From: Rhizobium sp. Root1220
Lineage (GTDB): Bacteria; Pseudomonadota; Alphaproteobacteria; Rhizobiales; Rhizobiaceae
Direction: 5' to 3'
Length of the DNA stretch: 64,000 bases
Assembly: GCF_001426265.1 (NCBI RefSeq)
Contig: NZ_LMDG01000033.1
Location: forward strand, 248,001 to 312,000
Made by a program: the position numbers and the translations under genes. Positions 1-7,383 of the stretch are shown in pieces. The notes under the pieces are model-generated. The model ran no database searches. It was not told the origin of the DNA and saw only the letters and a program-made list of their open reading frames with translations. How positions within the stretch are numbered: the stretch's first letter is position 1; the number at the start of each line of letters is the position of its first letter.

Positions 1-41
1 CGAAAAGAATACCCTTGATGGCCTGCATGTCCGTCCCAATC

Positions 42-1361
42 TCAGCGCTGGTCCGCAGTCTTCGGCAGCAACCTCGCCTTCACCGTCAGCGGGTTGATAT
101 AGGGCTCCAGCCCCTTAACCGTCGCCGTCAGCGCGCCACGCATTTCTTGCACGGCCACGATGCCCGCTTCGATCATATTGCGTCGCGCGTCGTCGTTGGC
201 GAGCAAATAATGGACGCCCTTGGCCAGCATCTCGGTATCGCGGACCATTCGGGCGCTGCCGCGGCGAGCGAGCTTCTGGTAGGCCTCACGGAAATTCTGG
301 ACGTTGCTGCCCGACAGCACGGCGCAGCCGAGCATGGCCGGCTCCAGCGGATTTTGGCCGCCCTCGCCAAACAGCGACCGACCGACGAAGGCAATCTCCG
401 TCAGACGCAGATACAGGCCCATCTCGCCGATGGTGTCGCCGAGAAAGATGTCGACATCCGGCGACAACACGTCCTCGCGGGTGCGACGAGCAACCTTGAG
501 CCCCTGTTTTACAAGTTCTTCCTCGATTTCATCGCAGCGCTCGGGATGGCGCGGGACGATGATCGTCAGTTGGCCGTTTCGCTCCTTCAGCGTGCGATGC
601 ACGATGCCGGCAGCCTTCTCCTCACCGTCGAAGGTGGAAATCGCGGCCCAGGTCTTGCGGTCGCCAAGCTGCTTCTTGTAGCGGGCGAACACGCCTGCGT
701 CATACGGCGGCGCGTCGGTGTCGACCTTCAGATTGCCGGACATGATCACGTCCCGCGCGCCGAGATCGCGAAACCGCTCCGCGTCCACATCGGACTGCGC
801 GATCACCAATGCCAGGTTCTCGAACAATGCCTCGGCCAGCGACGGACGCCGGCCCCATCGTTCGAAGGAGCGGTCCGACATGCGCGCATTCACGAGAATT
901 TGCGGAATGCGGCGGCGTCCGAGTTCCATCAGCGTTGCCGGCCAGATCTCGGACTCGGCGATCAGCGCGCAGTCCGGCTGCCAGTATTCCAGAAACCGGC
1001 TGACGGCCGGCTTGAGGTCGAGCGGCACATACTGGTGAATGGCTTCGTTGCCGATCCGCTCGGCGGCAAGCTTGGCGGACGTAACCGTGCCAGTGGTCAG
1101 AATGACGTGGATGTCGCGGCGGCGAATTTCGCGGATCAGAGGAATGACGGCATTGGTTTCGCCGACGCTGGCCGCATGAAACCAGACCAGAGGACCCGAC
1201 GGCCGGGCCGCACTGGGGTATCCCGTACGCTCAAGACGGCGGGCACGGTCTTCCTTGCCCCTCGCAGCACGGTACGTGAGATATCCGCCAACGAAGGGTG
1301 TCAGCAGCGTCCCGGCAACCTGATAAGTGCCCAGCGCGAAACGCGCCATGCGACCACTCAT
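42..1361 (-). CDS. waaA: 3-deoxy-D-manno-octulosonic acid (Kdo) transferase
   Basis: WaaA/KdtA transfers Kdo from CMP-Kdo to the lipid A precursor at the cytoplasmic face of the inner membrane. The 439-residue product has the family's usual length. It has a hydrophobic N-terminal anchor (about residues 8-30) and the HAASVGE motif at 62-68, whose Glu is the catalytic base in this family. It also has a C-terminal nucleotide-sugar region with GEGGQNPLEPAMLG. The start is ATG, with a second ATG four codons in. It is the last complete gene of a minus-strand cluster with the DUF4170 and inositol-phosphatase genes. In rhizobia lpxK usually follows, which would lie beyond the left edge (inference). 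It could be mono- or bifunctional; sequence alone does not decide. Confidence 0.95.
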   Translation of the reverse strand: MSGRMARFALGTYQVAGTLLTPFVGGYLTYRAARGKEDRARRLERTGYPSAARPSGPLVWFHAASVGETNAVIPLIREIRRRDIHVILTTGTVTSAKLAAERIGNEAIHQYVPLDLKPAVSRFLEYWQPDCALIAESEIWPATLMELGRRRIPQILVNARMSDRSFERWGRRPSLAEALFENLALVIAQSDVDAERFRDLGARDVIMSGNLKVDTDAPPYDAGVFARYKKQLGDRKTWAAISTFDGEEKAAGIVHRTLKERNGQLTIIVPRHPERCDEIEEELVKQGLKVARRTREDVLSPDVDIFLGDTIGEMGLYLRLTEIAFVGRSLFGEGGQNPLEPAMLGCAVLSGSNVQNFREAYQKLARRGSARMVRDTEMLAKGVHYLLANDDARRNMIEAGIVAVQEMRGALTATVKGLEPYINPLTVKARLLPKTADQR

Positions 1362-1497
1362 CTAGCGTGTCTCCGATCGTCGATGATCGACATCAACCCA
1401 TTCCCAATCATTGTTGCAGCCGAAATGGCCGATCAGTTTGTCCAGAATGCGTCAACAGCCGGTGCGCGGCTCGCGAAGAGCCGCGTCGAGGCGATGA

Positions 1498-1743
1498 TCA
1501 CTTCGGGGACTTGTCTTCGGGGTCCAGCAGCCGATGCATGTGAACGATAAAATAGCGCATGTGGGCGTTGTCCACGGTCGACTGCGCCTTGGACTTCCAG
1601 GCTGTGAGCGCGCTGGCGTAATCCGGGAATATGCCGACGATGTCGAGACCCGTCAGATCCCTGAACTGGACATCGTCCAGACTTTCCAACTCGCCGCCGA
1701 ATACGAGGTGCAACAGCTGCTTTTTGCCGCCGGTTTCGGTCAT
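1498..1743 (-). CDS. DUF4170 small cytoplasmic protein
   Basis: An 81-residue protein that I recognise as the DUF4170 type, a small alphaproteobacterial family often found beside kdtA/lpxK. The frame is open to an ATG 13 codons upstream, but the stretch there is a Lys/Arg/Glu run. The ATG at 1743 is preceded by AGAGAAGAA and starts the conserved MTETGG... region, so I chose it. The body contains the LVFGGELESL and LDIVGIFPDY segments, with no signal peptide or membrane segment. It ends with a charged tail. It lies between the inositol-phosphatase gene (62-base gap) and waaA (136-base gap), so it is probably cotranscribed. No biochemical function is known to me. Confidence 0.85.
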   Translation of the reverse strand: MTETGGKKQLLHLVFGGELESLDDVQFRDLTGLDIVGIFPDYASALTAWKSKAQSTVDNAHMRYFIVHMHRLLDPEDKSPK

Positions 1744-1804
1744 TTTCTTCTCTTTCTGCTCTGTTCTCCTCCGCCGCTTCATCTGAGGGATTTTGACGGA
1801 AACG

Positions 1805-2632
1805 TCAACTGCTGAGCGCGCGGAGCCCGGCGATGAAGTCGCTGAGGCGAGTTGGCGAGGCGGCGCAAAGTTCGCCGTGGTTCACCTGAACGCGGTTGTA
1901 AAGAAGGACATTCTTGTCAAGGTCAACGAGCTGCCCGCCGGCGCATTCCAGGATCAAATCGGCGGCGGCAAGGTCCCAATCGTGGGAGTTGCGCTTGACG
2001 AACGTGCCGTCCAGCCGACCGTCCGCCACCATCGCGATGCGATAGGCAAGCGACGGGACATGCTTGACGCGCTCGATCCTGTGCCTCAGCTCGTCGGGGA
2101 GCGCCATGAGCACGTCCTCAGCGATGGCAAAGCGGCCGGGTGCGTCCAACGCAGCGTCCGACACCGAGATCGGCGTGCCATTCTTAAGCGCGACGCCGCC
2201 TTCCGAAGCTTCGAAGAGTTCATCGAGCGCCGGGGCATAGAGAACACCGGCAACCGGCCGACCCTGGTAAACAACGGCGACGCTCACGCACCAGAGGTCC
2301 TGCCCCGCAAGAAATGCGCGGGTGCCATCGATCGGATCGACGATGAACAGCGTTTCCCTCGAGAGGCGCTCGGCGTCGTCGTCGGTTTCCTCGGAAAGCC
2401 AACCGTAGCTCGGCCGGGCGGCGCGGAGAATGGTCTCAAGCGTCTCGTTGGCTGCAAAATCGGCGGCGCTGACAGGCGAGCGCCCGCCATTCTTCCACCA
2501 GACCTGCGGCGACTGATTGAAATGACCGAGAGCAACAGCACCCGCCTGCCTTGCTGCGTCCACGATCAGCTCCAGATCGCCTCGCCAGCGGGCAATGTCC
2601 ACTTCGCTCATTGCATCAATCCGATCCGTCAA
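1805..2632 (-). CDS. Inositol monophosphatase family protein (CysQ-like phosphatase)
   Basis: Mg2+-dependent, Li+-sensitive phosphatase family (inositol monophosphatase, or 3'(2'),5'-bisphosphate nucleotidase CysQ). The metal-binding motifs are SEE at residues 80-82, DPIDGT at 99-104 and a C-terminal HDWDLAAADL at about 217. Length is 275 residues, or 268 from the internal ATG at 2611. The TTG at 2632 overlaps the TGA stop of pmbA (TTGA), suggesting translational coupling, but neither candidate start has a strong ribosome-binding site. Its place between pmbA and kdtA is typical of rhizobia. Substrate cannot be read from the sequence; 3'-phosphoadenosine phosphate or inositol phosphate are the usual options. 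Confidence 0.85.
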   Translation of the reverse strand: MTDRIDAMSEVDIARWRGDLELIVDAARQAGAVALGHFNQSPQVWWKNGGRSPVSAADFAANETLETILRAARPSYGWLSEETDDDAERLSRETLFIVDPIDGTRAFLAGQDLWCVSVAVVYQGRPVAGVLYAPALDELFEASEGGVALKNGTPISVSDAALDAPGRFAIAEDVLMALPDELRHRIERVKHVPSLAYRIAMVADGRLDGTFVKRNSHDWDLAAADLILECAGGQLVDLDKNVLLYNRVQVNHGELCAASPTRLSDFIAGLRALSS

Positions 2633-3975
2633 CGCCCAGCGAGCGTCATTCCTTCAATCGCCAGCGTCGGCGCGGCAACACCAAACTTGCGGTCGATGTC
2701 GTTTGCCGGCGTTACCCGCATGAACATGTCCTTGAGGTTCGACGCGATCGTCACTTCCGAGACGGCGAAGGTCAGTTCACCATTCTCGATCCAGAAACCG
2801 GTCGCGCCCCGGCTGTATTCGCCGGTGATCATGTTGACGCCCTGGCCGATCAGTTCGGTCACGTAGAAGCCGTTGCCCACGCTTCGGATCAGATCCTCCG
2901 GTGAGATATCGCCTGGTTCGAGGGCCAGGTTGGTCGAGGACGGTGTCACCGAATTGCCGCCGCGGACGCCGCGGCCATTCGTCTCCATGCCGATTTCCCG
3001 TGCCGTCGAGGTCGACAGGAACCAGTGTTTCAGGACGCCATCCTCGATCATCACCAGCCGTTCGCCGGAAATGCCCTCGCCGTCGAAAGGACGCGAGGAG
3101 GGACCGCGCATGATCAGCGGGTCATCGGTGATCGAGAGCCCCGCCTTGAGAACCTGCTGTCCCATCCTGTCACGCAGGAAGCTCGTCTTGCGGGCGACGG
3201 AGGCGCCGTTGATCGCACCGGCGATATGCCCGACAAACCCGCGGGCAACCCTGGGGTCGAAGACAACCGTAATATCCTTGCCGGTATCGACCTGCCGCGG
3301 GTTGATCCGCTTTATCGCCCGCTCGCCGGCACGCCGGCCGATCTCGGCCGCATCGTCAAGCTCGGCGTAGTAGATGCGGCTGTCGAAATCATAATCGCGC
3401 TCCATGCCGGTGCCTTCCCCGGCAATGACGCTGACGGATCGGCCAAAGCGCGATGCCATGTAGCTGCCCTCGAAGCCGTGCGAGGTCACCAGAACCATGC
3501 CTCCCCGGCCAGCCGAGGCGCCGGCACCGGAGGAGTTTGTCACGCCCTCGACGGCCAGTGCAGCCGCTTCAGCCGCAAGCGCTGTCTCGCGCAACTCGCC
3601 TGCCGAAACCTCGGTCGTGTCGAGAAGCTGCAGGTCCGGATAGTCCCTCGCCAGCTTGTTCTCGTCCGCGAGGCATGCAAACGGGTCTTCCGGCGACACC
3701 TTCGCCATCGCCACCGCCCGCTCGGCAAGCGCGGTAAGGTCAAAGCCGGGATTGGCGGAAACACTGGCAACGCGCTTTCCGATGAAGACACGCAGCGAGA
3801 AGTCATCGCTTTCCGAGGATTCCGTGCCTTCCACCTTGCCAAGGCGGACGCTGACCGATTGCGAACGTGAGCGCACCACCACCGCATCCGCGGCGTCGGC
3901 CCCTGCCTTCGTGGCCAGGTCGATCAATTGGCTTGCGCGGGAAAGAAGCGTCGAGGAATCAAATTCAGAGGACAT
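2629..3975 (-). CDS. pmbA: TldD/PmbA family protein, PmbA (TldE) type
   Basis: 448 residues, the normal PmbA length. TldD and PmbA form a heterodimeric metalloprotease that trims peptides; in E. coli they mature microcin B17 and help degrade the CcdA antitoxin. I see the PmbA-type central block with SSGAGASAGRGG, the region around EGTGMERDYDFDS, and the C-terminal GEYSRGATGFWIENGE segment near 385. I do not see the HExxxH zinc motif that marks TldD, so this is the non-catalytic partner type. No tldD is in the window. It heads the cluster leading to waaA, and its stop overlaps the next start. The gene is divergent from the Kef antiporter gene across a 116-base gap. Confidence 0.93.
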   Translation of the reverse strand: MSSEFDSSTLLSRASQLIDLATKAGADAADAVVVRSRSQSVSVRLGKVEGTESSESDDFSLRVFIGKRVASVSANPGFDLTALAERAVAMAKVSPEDPFACLADENKLARDYPDLQLLDTTEVSAGELRETALAAEAAALAVEGVTNSSGAGASAGRGGMVLVTSHGFEGSYMASRFGRSVSVIAGEGTGMERDYDFDSRIYYAELDDAAEIGRRAGERAIKRINPRQVDTGKDITVVFDPRVARGFVGHIAGAINGASVARKTSFLRDRMGQQVLKAGLSITDDPLIMRGPSSRPFDGEGISGERLVMIEDGVLKHWFLSTSTAREIGMETNGRGVRGGNSVTPSSTNLALEPGDISPEDLIRSVGNGFYVTELIGQGVNMITGEYSRGATGFWIENGELTFAVSEVTIASNLKDMFMRVTPANDIDRKFGVAAPTLAIEGMTLAGR

Positions 3976-4091
3976 GAGTTGGCCTTTCCTTCGCGTTCCA
4001 TTTATTGTGCGCTATCGAAAGCATCAAGGCCGCACGTGCCGATTCTTTCAAGCACCGCTCGCGCTTTGCCGCGCCGAAAGAAGTTTGCACC

Positions 4092-5903
4092 ATGTCCGAG
4101 CCGAACGCCCTCTTCACAGAAACACTCCTGCTGCTCGGCGGCACCGTGGTTTCAGCGCCTATTTTCAAGTGGCTGGGGCTCGGAACCGTGCTCGGTTATC
4201 TGGCAGCAGGCGTCGTCATCGGCCCCATTTTTCATGGCCTGATCAATGGCGAGCAAATTCTTGACTTTGCCGAACTCGGTGTCGTCTTCCTGCTTTTCAT
4301 CATCGGGCTCGAACTGAAGCCGACGCGCCTATGGCAGATGCGACGGGACATCTTCGGATTGGGTAGCGCTCAGGTCGTCTCGACCGGAATGCTCTTGACC
4401 CTGGCGACCTACCTCTCCGGCGTGCTCGACTTGCGTGGAAGTATCGTTGCCGGCTTCGGCCTTGCGCTGTCATCGACCGCCTTCGCGATGCAAATTCTCG
4501 ATGACGAAGGCGCCGTGAACACGCATTACGGACAGCGATCGTTTTCGATGCTGCTCTTCCAGGATCTCGCCATCGTGCCACTATTGGCTCTGATCAGCGT
4601 CCTTGAGGGCGGCGGCAAGGGCACCGGCACGCCGTTTGTCGATTTCACAATCGCGGTCGGCGCGGTCGGCGCCATGATCGTGATGGGGCGCTATCTGCTG
4701 ACACCGCTGTTCCAGGTGATTGCCCGCACAGGCGCCCGAGAGGCGATGATCGCAGCCGCCCTTTTCGTGGTGATGGGATCGGCAAGCCTGATGCAGCTTG
4801 CCGGACTGTCGATGGCGATGGGCGCCTTCCTGTCCGGCGTGATGCTTGCGGAGTCGTCCTATCGGCATGAACTCGAGGCCGACATCGAACCGTTCCGCGG
4901 CGTCCTGCTCGCCATGTTCTTCATCGCCGTCGGGCTGTCGCTCGAGCTCGAGGTTCTGCGTGACAATGCCCTGTTCATCATCGTTGCCGTACCGATCGTC
5001 ATGGCGATCAAGGCGATCGTCATCTACATCCTGTGCCGCCTCGCAGGCTCGCAACATAACGATGCCATTCGCATCGCCTTCCTGCTGCCACAAGGCGGCG
5101 AGTTCGGCTTCGTGCTGTTCTCGGCGGCCGGCGCGGCGGGCCTGATGCCCACGAGCACTGCATCGCTTCTGATCGCGATCGTCACACTGTCGATGGCGCT
5201 GACGCCGGTCGGTTCGATGCTTTCAAAGCGACTGCTCAAGGGCGACGCACGGGAAGAACTGGACGAGGATTTCGAGGGCGCCGGCGCCGACGTGCTGATG
5301 ATCGGATTTTCGCGCTTCGGGCAGATCGCGGCGCAAATTCTGCTGGCCGGCGGACGTGCCGTTACCGTCATCGACTTCTCCGCCGATCGCATCCGGCAGG
5401 CATCGTCGTTCGGTTTTCGTATCTATTTCGGCGACGGCACGCGCAAGGACGTGCTGCGGGCGTCCGGCATCGACCGTGCGAAGATCGTCGTCGTCTGCAC
5501 GCAGAAGCGCGAGATAACCGACAAGATTGTCGAGCTGGTGCAGTCGGACTACCCGCAGGCCAAGCTGTTCGTGCGCTCGTATGATCGTATTCACTCGATC
5601 TCGCTGCGCAACAGCAACGTCGACTACGAGCTGCGCGAGACACTGGAATCTGGCCTGCTGTTCGGCCGCCGGACGCTTGAGGCGCTGGGCGTGAGCGAAG
5701 TGAACGCCTATGAGATCGGAGAAGACATCCGCAAGCGGGACGAGCAGCGCCTGGTGCTGCAGGTAACGGAAGGGCTTCAAGCCGGCCGAGACATGCTGTT
5801 CTCGCAACCGGTCAAGCCGGAGCCGCTGGTCAAGCCGAAGCGACCAGTGGATCTGGGGGCAGATCCACTGGCAGGCACCGCGGAGGCAATTGCGGATGCC
5901 TAG
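4092..5903 (+). CDS. Kef-type potassium/proton antiporter with RCK domain
   Basis: CPA2 monovalent cation:proton antiporter. The 603-residue product has about 12 membrane segments in the first 370 residues, including the GLELKPTRLWQMRR signature near residue 75. A cytoplasmic Rossmann-like RCK/TrkA-N domain starts near residue 395 (DVLMIGFSRFGQIAAQ, then FGDGTRKDVL), as in KefB/KefC. I chose the ATG at 4092, preceded by GAAAGAAG, because the 29 upstream in-frame residues are not family-like. Family role: K+ efflux gated by glutathione adducts (KefB/C) or nucleotides. Which subtype this is, and whether a KefF/KefG partner exists, cannot be seen. Its TAG stop overlaps the TAG of the convergent patatin gene inside a CCTAGG palindrome. 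Confidence 0.92.
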   Translation: MSEPNALFTETLLLLGGTVVSAPIFKWLGLGTVLGYLAAGVVIGPIFHGLINGEQILDFAELGVVFLLFIIGLELKPTRLWQMRRDIFGLGSAQVVSTGMLLTLATYLSGVLDLRGSIVAGFGLALSSTAFAMQILDDEGAVNTHYGQRSFSMLLFQDLAIVPLLALISVLEGGGKGTGTPFVDFTIAVGAVGAMIVMGRYLLTPLFQVIARTGAREAMIAAALFVVMGSASLMQLAGLSMAMGAFLSGVMLAESSYRHELEADIEPFRGVLLAMFFIAVGLSLELEVLRDNALFIIVAVPIVMAIKAIVIYILCRLAGSQHNDAIRIAFLLPQGGEFGFVLFSAAGAAGLMPTSTASLLIAIVTLSMALTPVGSMLSKRLLKGDAREELDEDFEGAGADVLMIGFSRFGQIAAQILLAGGRAVTVIDFSADRIRQASSFGFRIYFGDGTRKDVLRASGIDRAKIVVVCTQKREITDKIVELVQSDYPQAKLFVRSYDRIHSISLRNSNVDYELRETLESGLLFGRRTLEALGVSEVNAYEIGEDIRKRDEQRLVLQVTEGLQAGRDMLFSQPVKPEPLVKPKRPVDLGADPLAGTAEAIADA

Positions 5904-6799
5904 GCCTGCAGGCGCGCCTCTATCTCGCGATCGAGCGCGTATTTCAGTTCGTCCTTGACCCCTTCCGACATGGCCAGAACCTCGCGCGCCTTGAGAAAAT
6001 CCATGACGCCGGTGCGCCCGACGGCGGGGCGCAGGAAGATATGCGGCGGCTGCAGTCGCAGCTTCAGGGAAATGGCCGTTTGCATCATCAGCTGACCGGA
6101 GCCGAAAATGCTTTCCATGCGGTTCGGGATGTGGGTGCCGTCTCCTTCGGGCGCGCCGACGACATCGATGCCTATTACGATGTCGGCCAGATCCATCAGG
6201 CATTCGTACGGCACCGGATTGCTGATGCCACCGTCGATCATCACCCTTCCGTAGAGACGCACCGGCATGAAGACGGCGGGAATGGCGGAGGAGGCAGCCA
6301 GCGCGGGAAACAGCGCGCCCTCGTTCACGAGGACCTCGTTCTGTCCGTAATAATCGGTGGCGGTGACCGTCATCGGGATCGGCAGGTCCTCGAAGCGCTC
6401 CGGCAGGTCGGCCGGAAGAAAGGCCTTGAGGATGCGCTCGAGATTGAATTGGCCGATGCGCACGCCGTTGGCCACCGCGTCGCGGACCGTTTGCGGGCGC
6501 AGCCCCCAGAGCCTGCTGACGACCGCCGTCTTGTTGCCGACGGTCACCAGGGCATGTTCGCGGATCGCCTCGCCGGGCATGCCGGCCGCCATGCCCGCGC
6601 CCATGATAGCGCCGATCGACGAGCCCGATATCGCTACCGGGCGGATGCCGAGTTCATCGAGCGTTTCGATGACGTGGATATGGGCAAGGCCGCGAGCGCC
6701 GCCACCGCCGAAGGCGACGGCAATTCTCGGCAAGGAGCCCTTTGGAGCGTCTTGAACAGCAGGTAACTCAGTGGTGGTCTTTTCGGCCTGCTGTTTCAC
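5900..6799 (-). CDS. Patatin-like phospholipase family protein (RssA-like)
   Basis: A 299-residue alpha/beta hydrolase with the patatin Ser-Asp dyad. The glycine-rich oxyanion motif GGGGARG is at 31-37. The nucleophile elbow GSSIG is at 59-63, with Ser61 as nucleophile. The Asp of the DGG motif (MIDGGISNPVP) is at about 189. No signal peptide, so probably cytoplasmic like E. coli RssA. The start is GTG, preceded by GGGGGCAGAG. It is the last gene of a minus-strand operon rluB-rsmD-this gene, 23 bases after rsmD. Physiological substrate unknown; related proteins hydrolyse acyl esters. Confidence 0.9.
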   Translation of the reverse strand: MKQQAEKTTTELPAVQDAPKGSLPRIAVAFGGGGARGLAHIHVIETLDELGIRPVAISGSSIGAIMGAGMAAGMPGEAIREHALVTVGNKTAVVSRLWGLRPQTVRDAVANGVRIGQFNLERILKAFLPADLPERFEDLPIPMTVTATDYYGQNEVLVNEGALFPALAASSAIPAVFMPVRLYGRVMIDGGISNPVPYECLMDLADIVIGIDVVGAPEGDGTHIPNRMESIFGSGQLMMQTAISLKLRLQPPHIFLRPAVGRTGVMDFLKAREVLAMSEGVKDELKYALDREIEARLQA

Positions 6800-6822
6800 C
6801 TCTGCCCCCGATGGTCCGCGGC

Positions 6823-7383
6823 CTATTGAGGCTGATAGCGGAAGAAATGAACCCTGGTATCGCCGAAGATGCGGCTTTCAAGGAACAGATAGGAGGGATC
6901 GACCAAAACGGCAATGTCGGCACGCTCTTCGAGCACGGCAATCGCACCCGGCTCCAGCCAGCCACCCTTGGCGGCAGCGGCCATCGCCTTCTCGCCGAGA
7001 CCCTTGCCATAGGGCGGGTCGGCAAACAGCATCTGGAACGGATCCAGGTTGCCGACGCTGCCGAGATCGGTGGCGTCGCGCCTCAGGATGCGGGTCTTGC
7101 CGTGCAGGCCGAGCGCATCGATGTTTTCCCAGAGCAGGCCCCTGCCCTCGACGCTGTTTTCGACAAACAGCGCATGACGGCAACCGCGCGAGACGGCTTC
7201 GAGGCCGACGGCACCGGTGCCGGCGAACAGGTCGAGTATCCGGGTGCCATCGACGCATTCCGGATAGGCATGGCTCAGAATATTGAACAGGCTCTCGCGC
7301 GTCCGATCTGCCGTCGGACGGATGTCGTTGGATTTGGGTACGGCGAGCGACCGTCCGCGAAACTCACCGCCGACGATCCGCAC
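6823..7383 (-). CDS. rsmD: 16S rRNA (guanine966-N2)-methyltransferase
   Basis: RsmD methylates G966 of 16S rRNA in the 30S subunit using S-adenosylmethionine. The 186-residue product begins VRIVGGEFRGRSL, the conserved family start. It contains the SAM-binding DLFAGTGAVGLEA motif and the catalytic ADPPYGKG (N/DPPY-type) motif. I chose the GTG at 7383 because it gives the family's standard N-terminus and length and is preceded by AAGGGA. The frame remains open 37 codons further upstream into rluB, but that stretch is not family-like. The start lies 20 bases inside the 3' end of rluB, so the two are probably translationally coupled. Confidence 0.94.
   Translation of the reverse strand: MRIVGGEFRGRSLAVPKSNDIRPTADRTRESLFNILSHAYPECVDGTRILDLFAGTGAVGLEAVSRGCRHALFVENSVEGRGLLWENIDALGLHGKTRILRRDATDLGSVGNLDPFQMLFADPPYGKGLGEKAMAAAAKGGWLEPGAIAVLEERADIAVLVDPSYLFLESRIFGDTRVHFFRYQPQ

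Noticed and set aside
15..1550. Long open frame of 511 codons on the plus strand over waaA
   Set aside because: It is antisense to a clear waaA. Its product has no family-like motifs, and such frames are expected opposite GC-rich genes with strong third-position bias.
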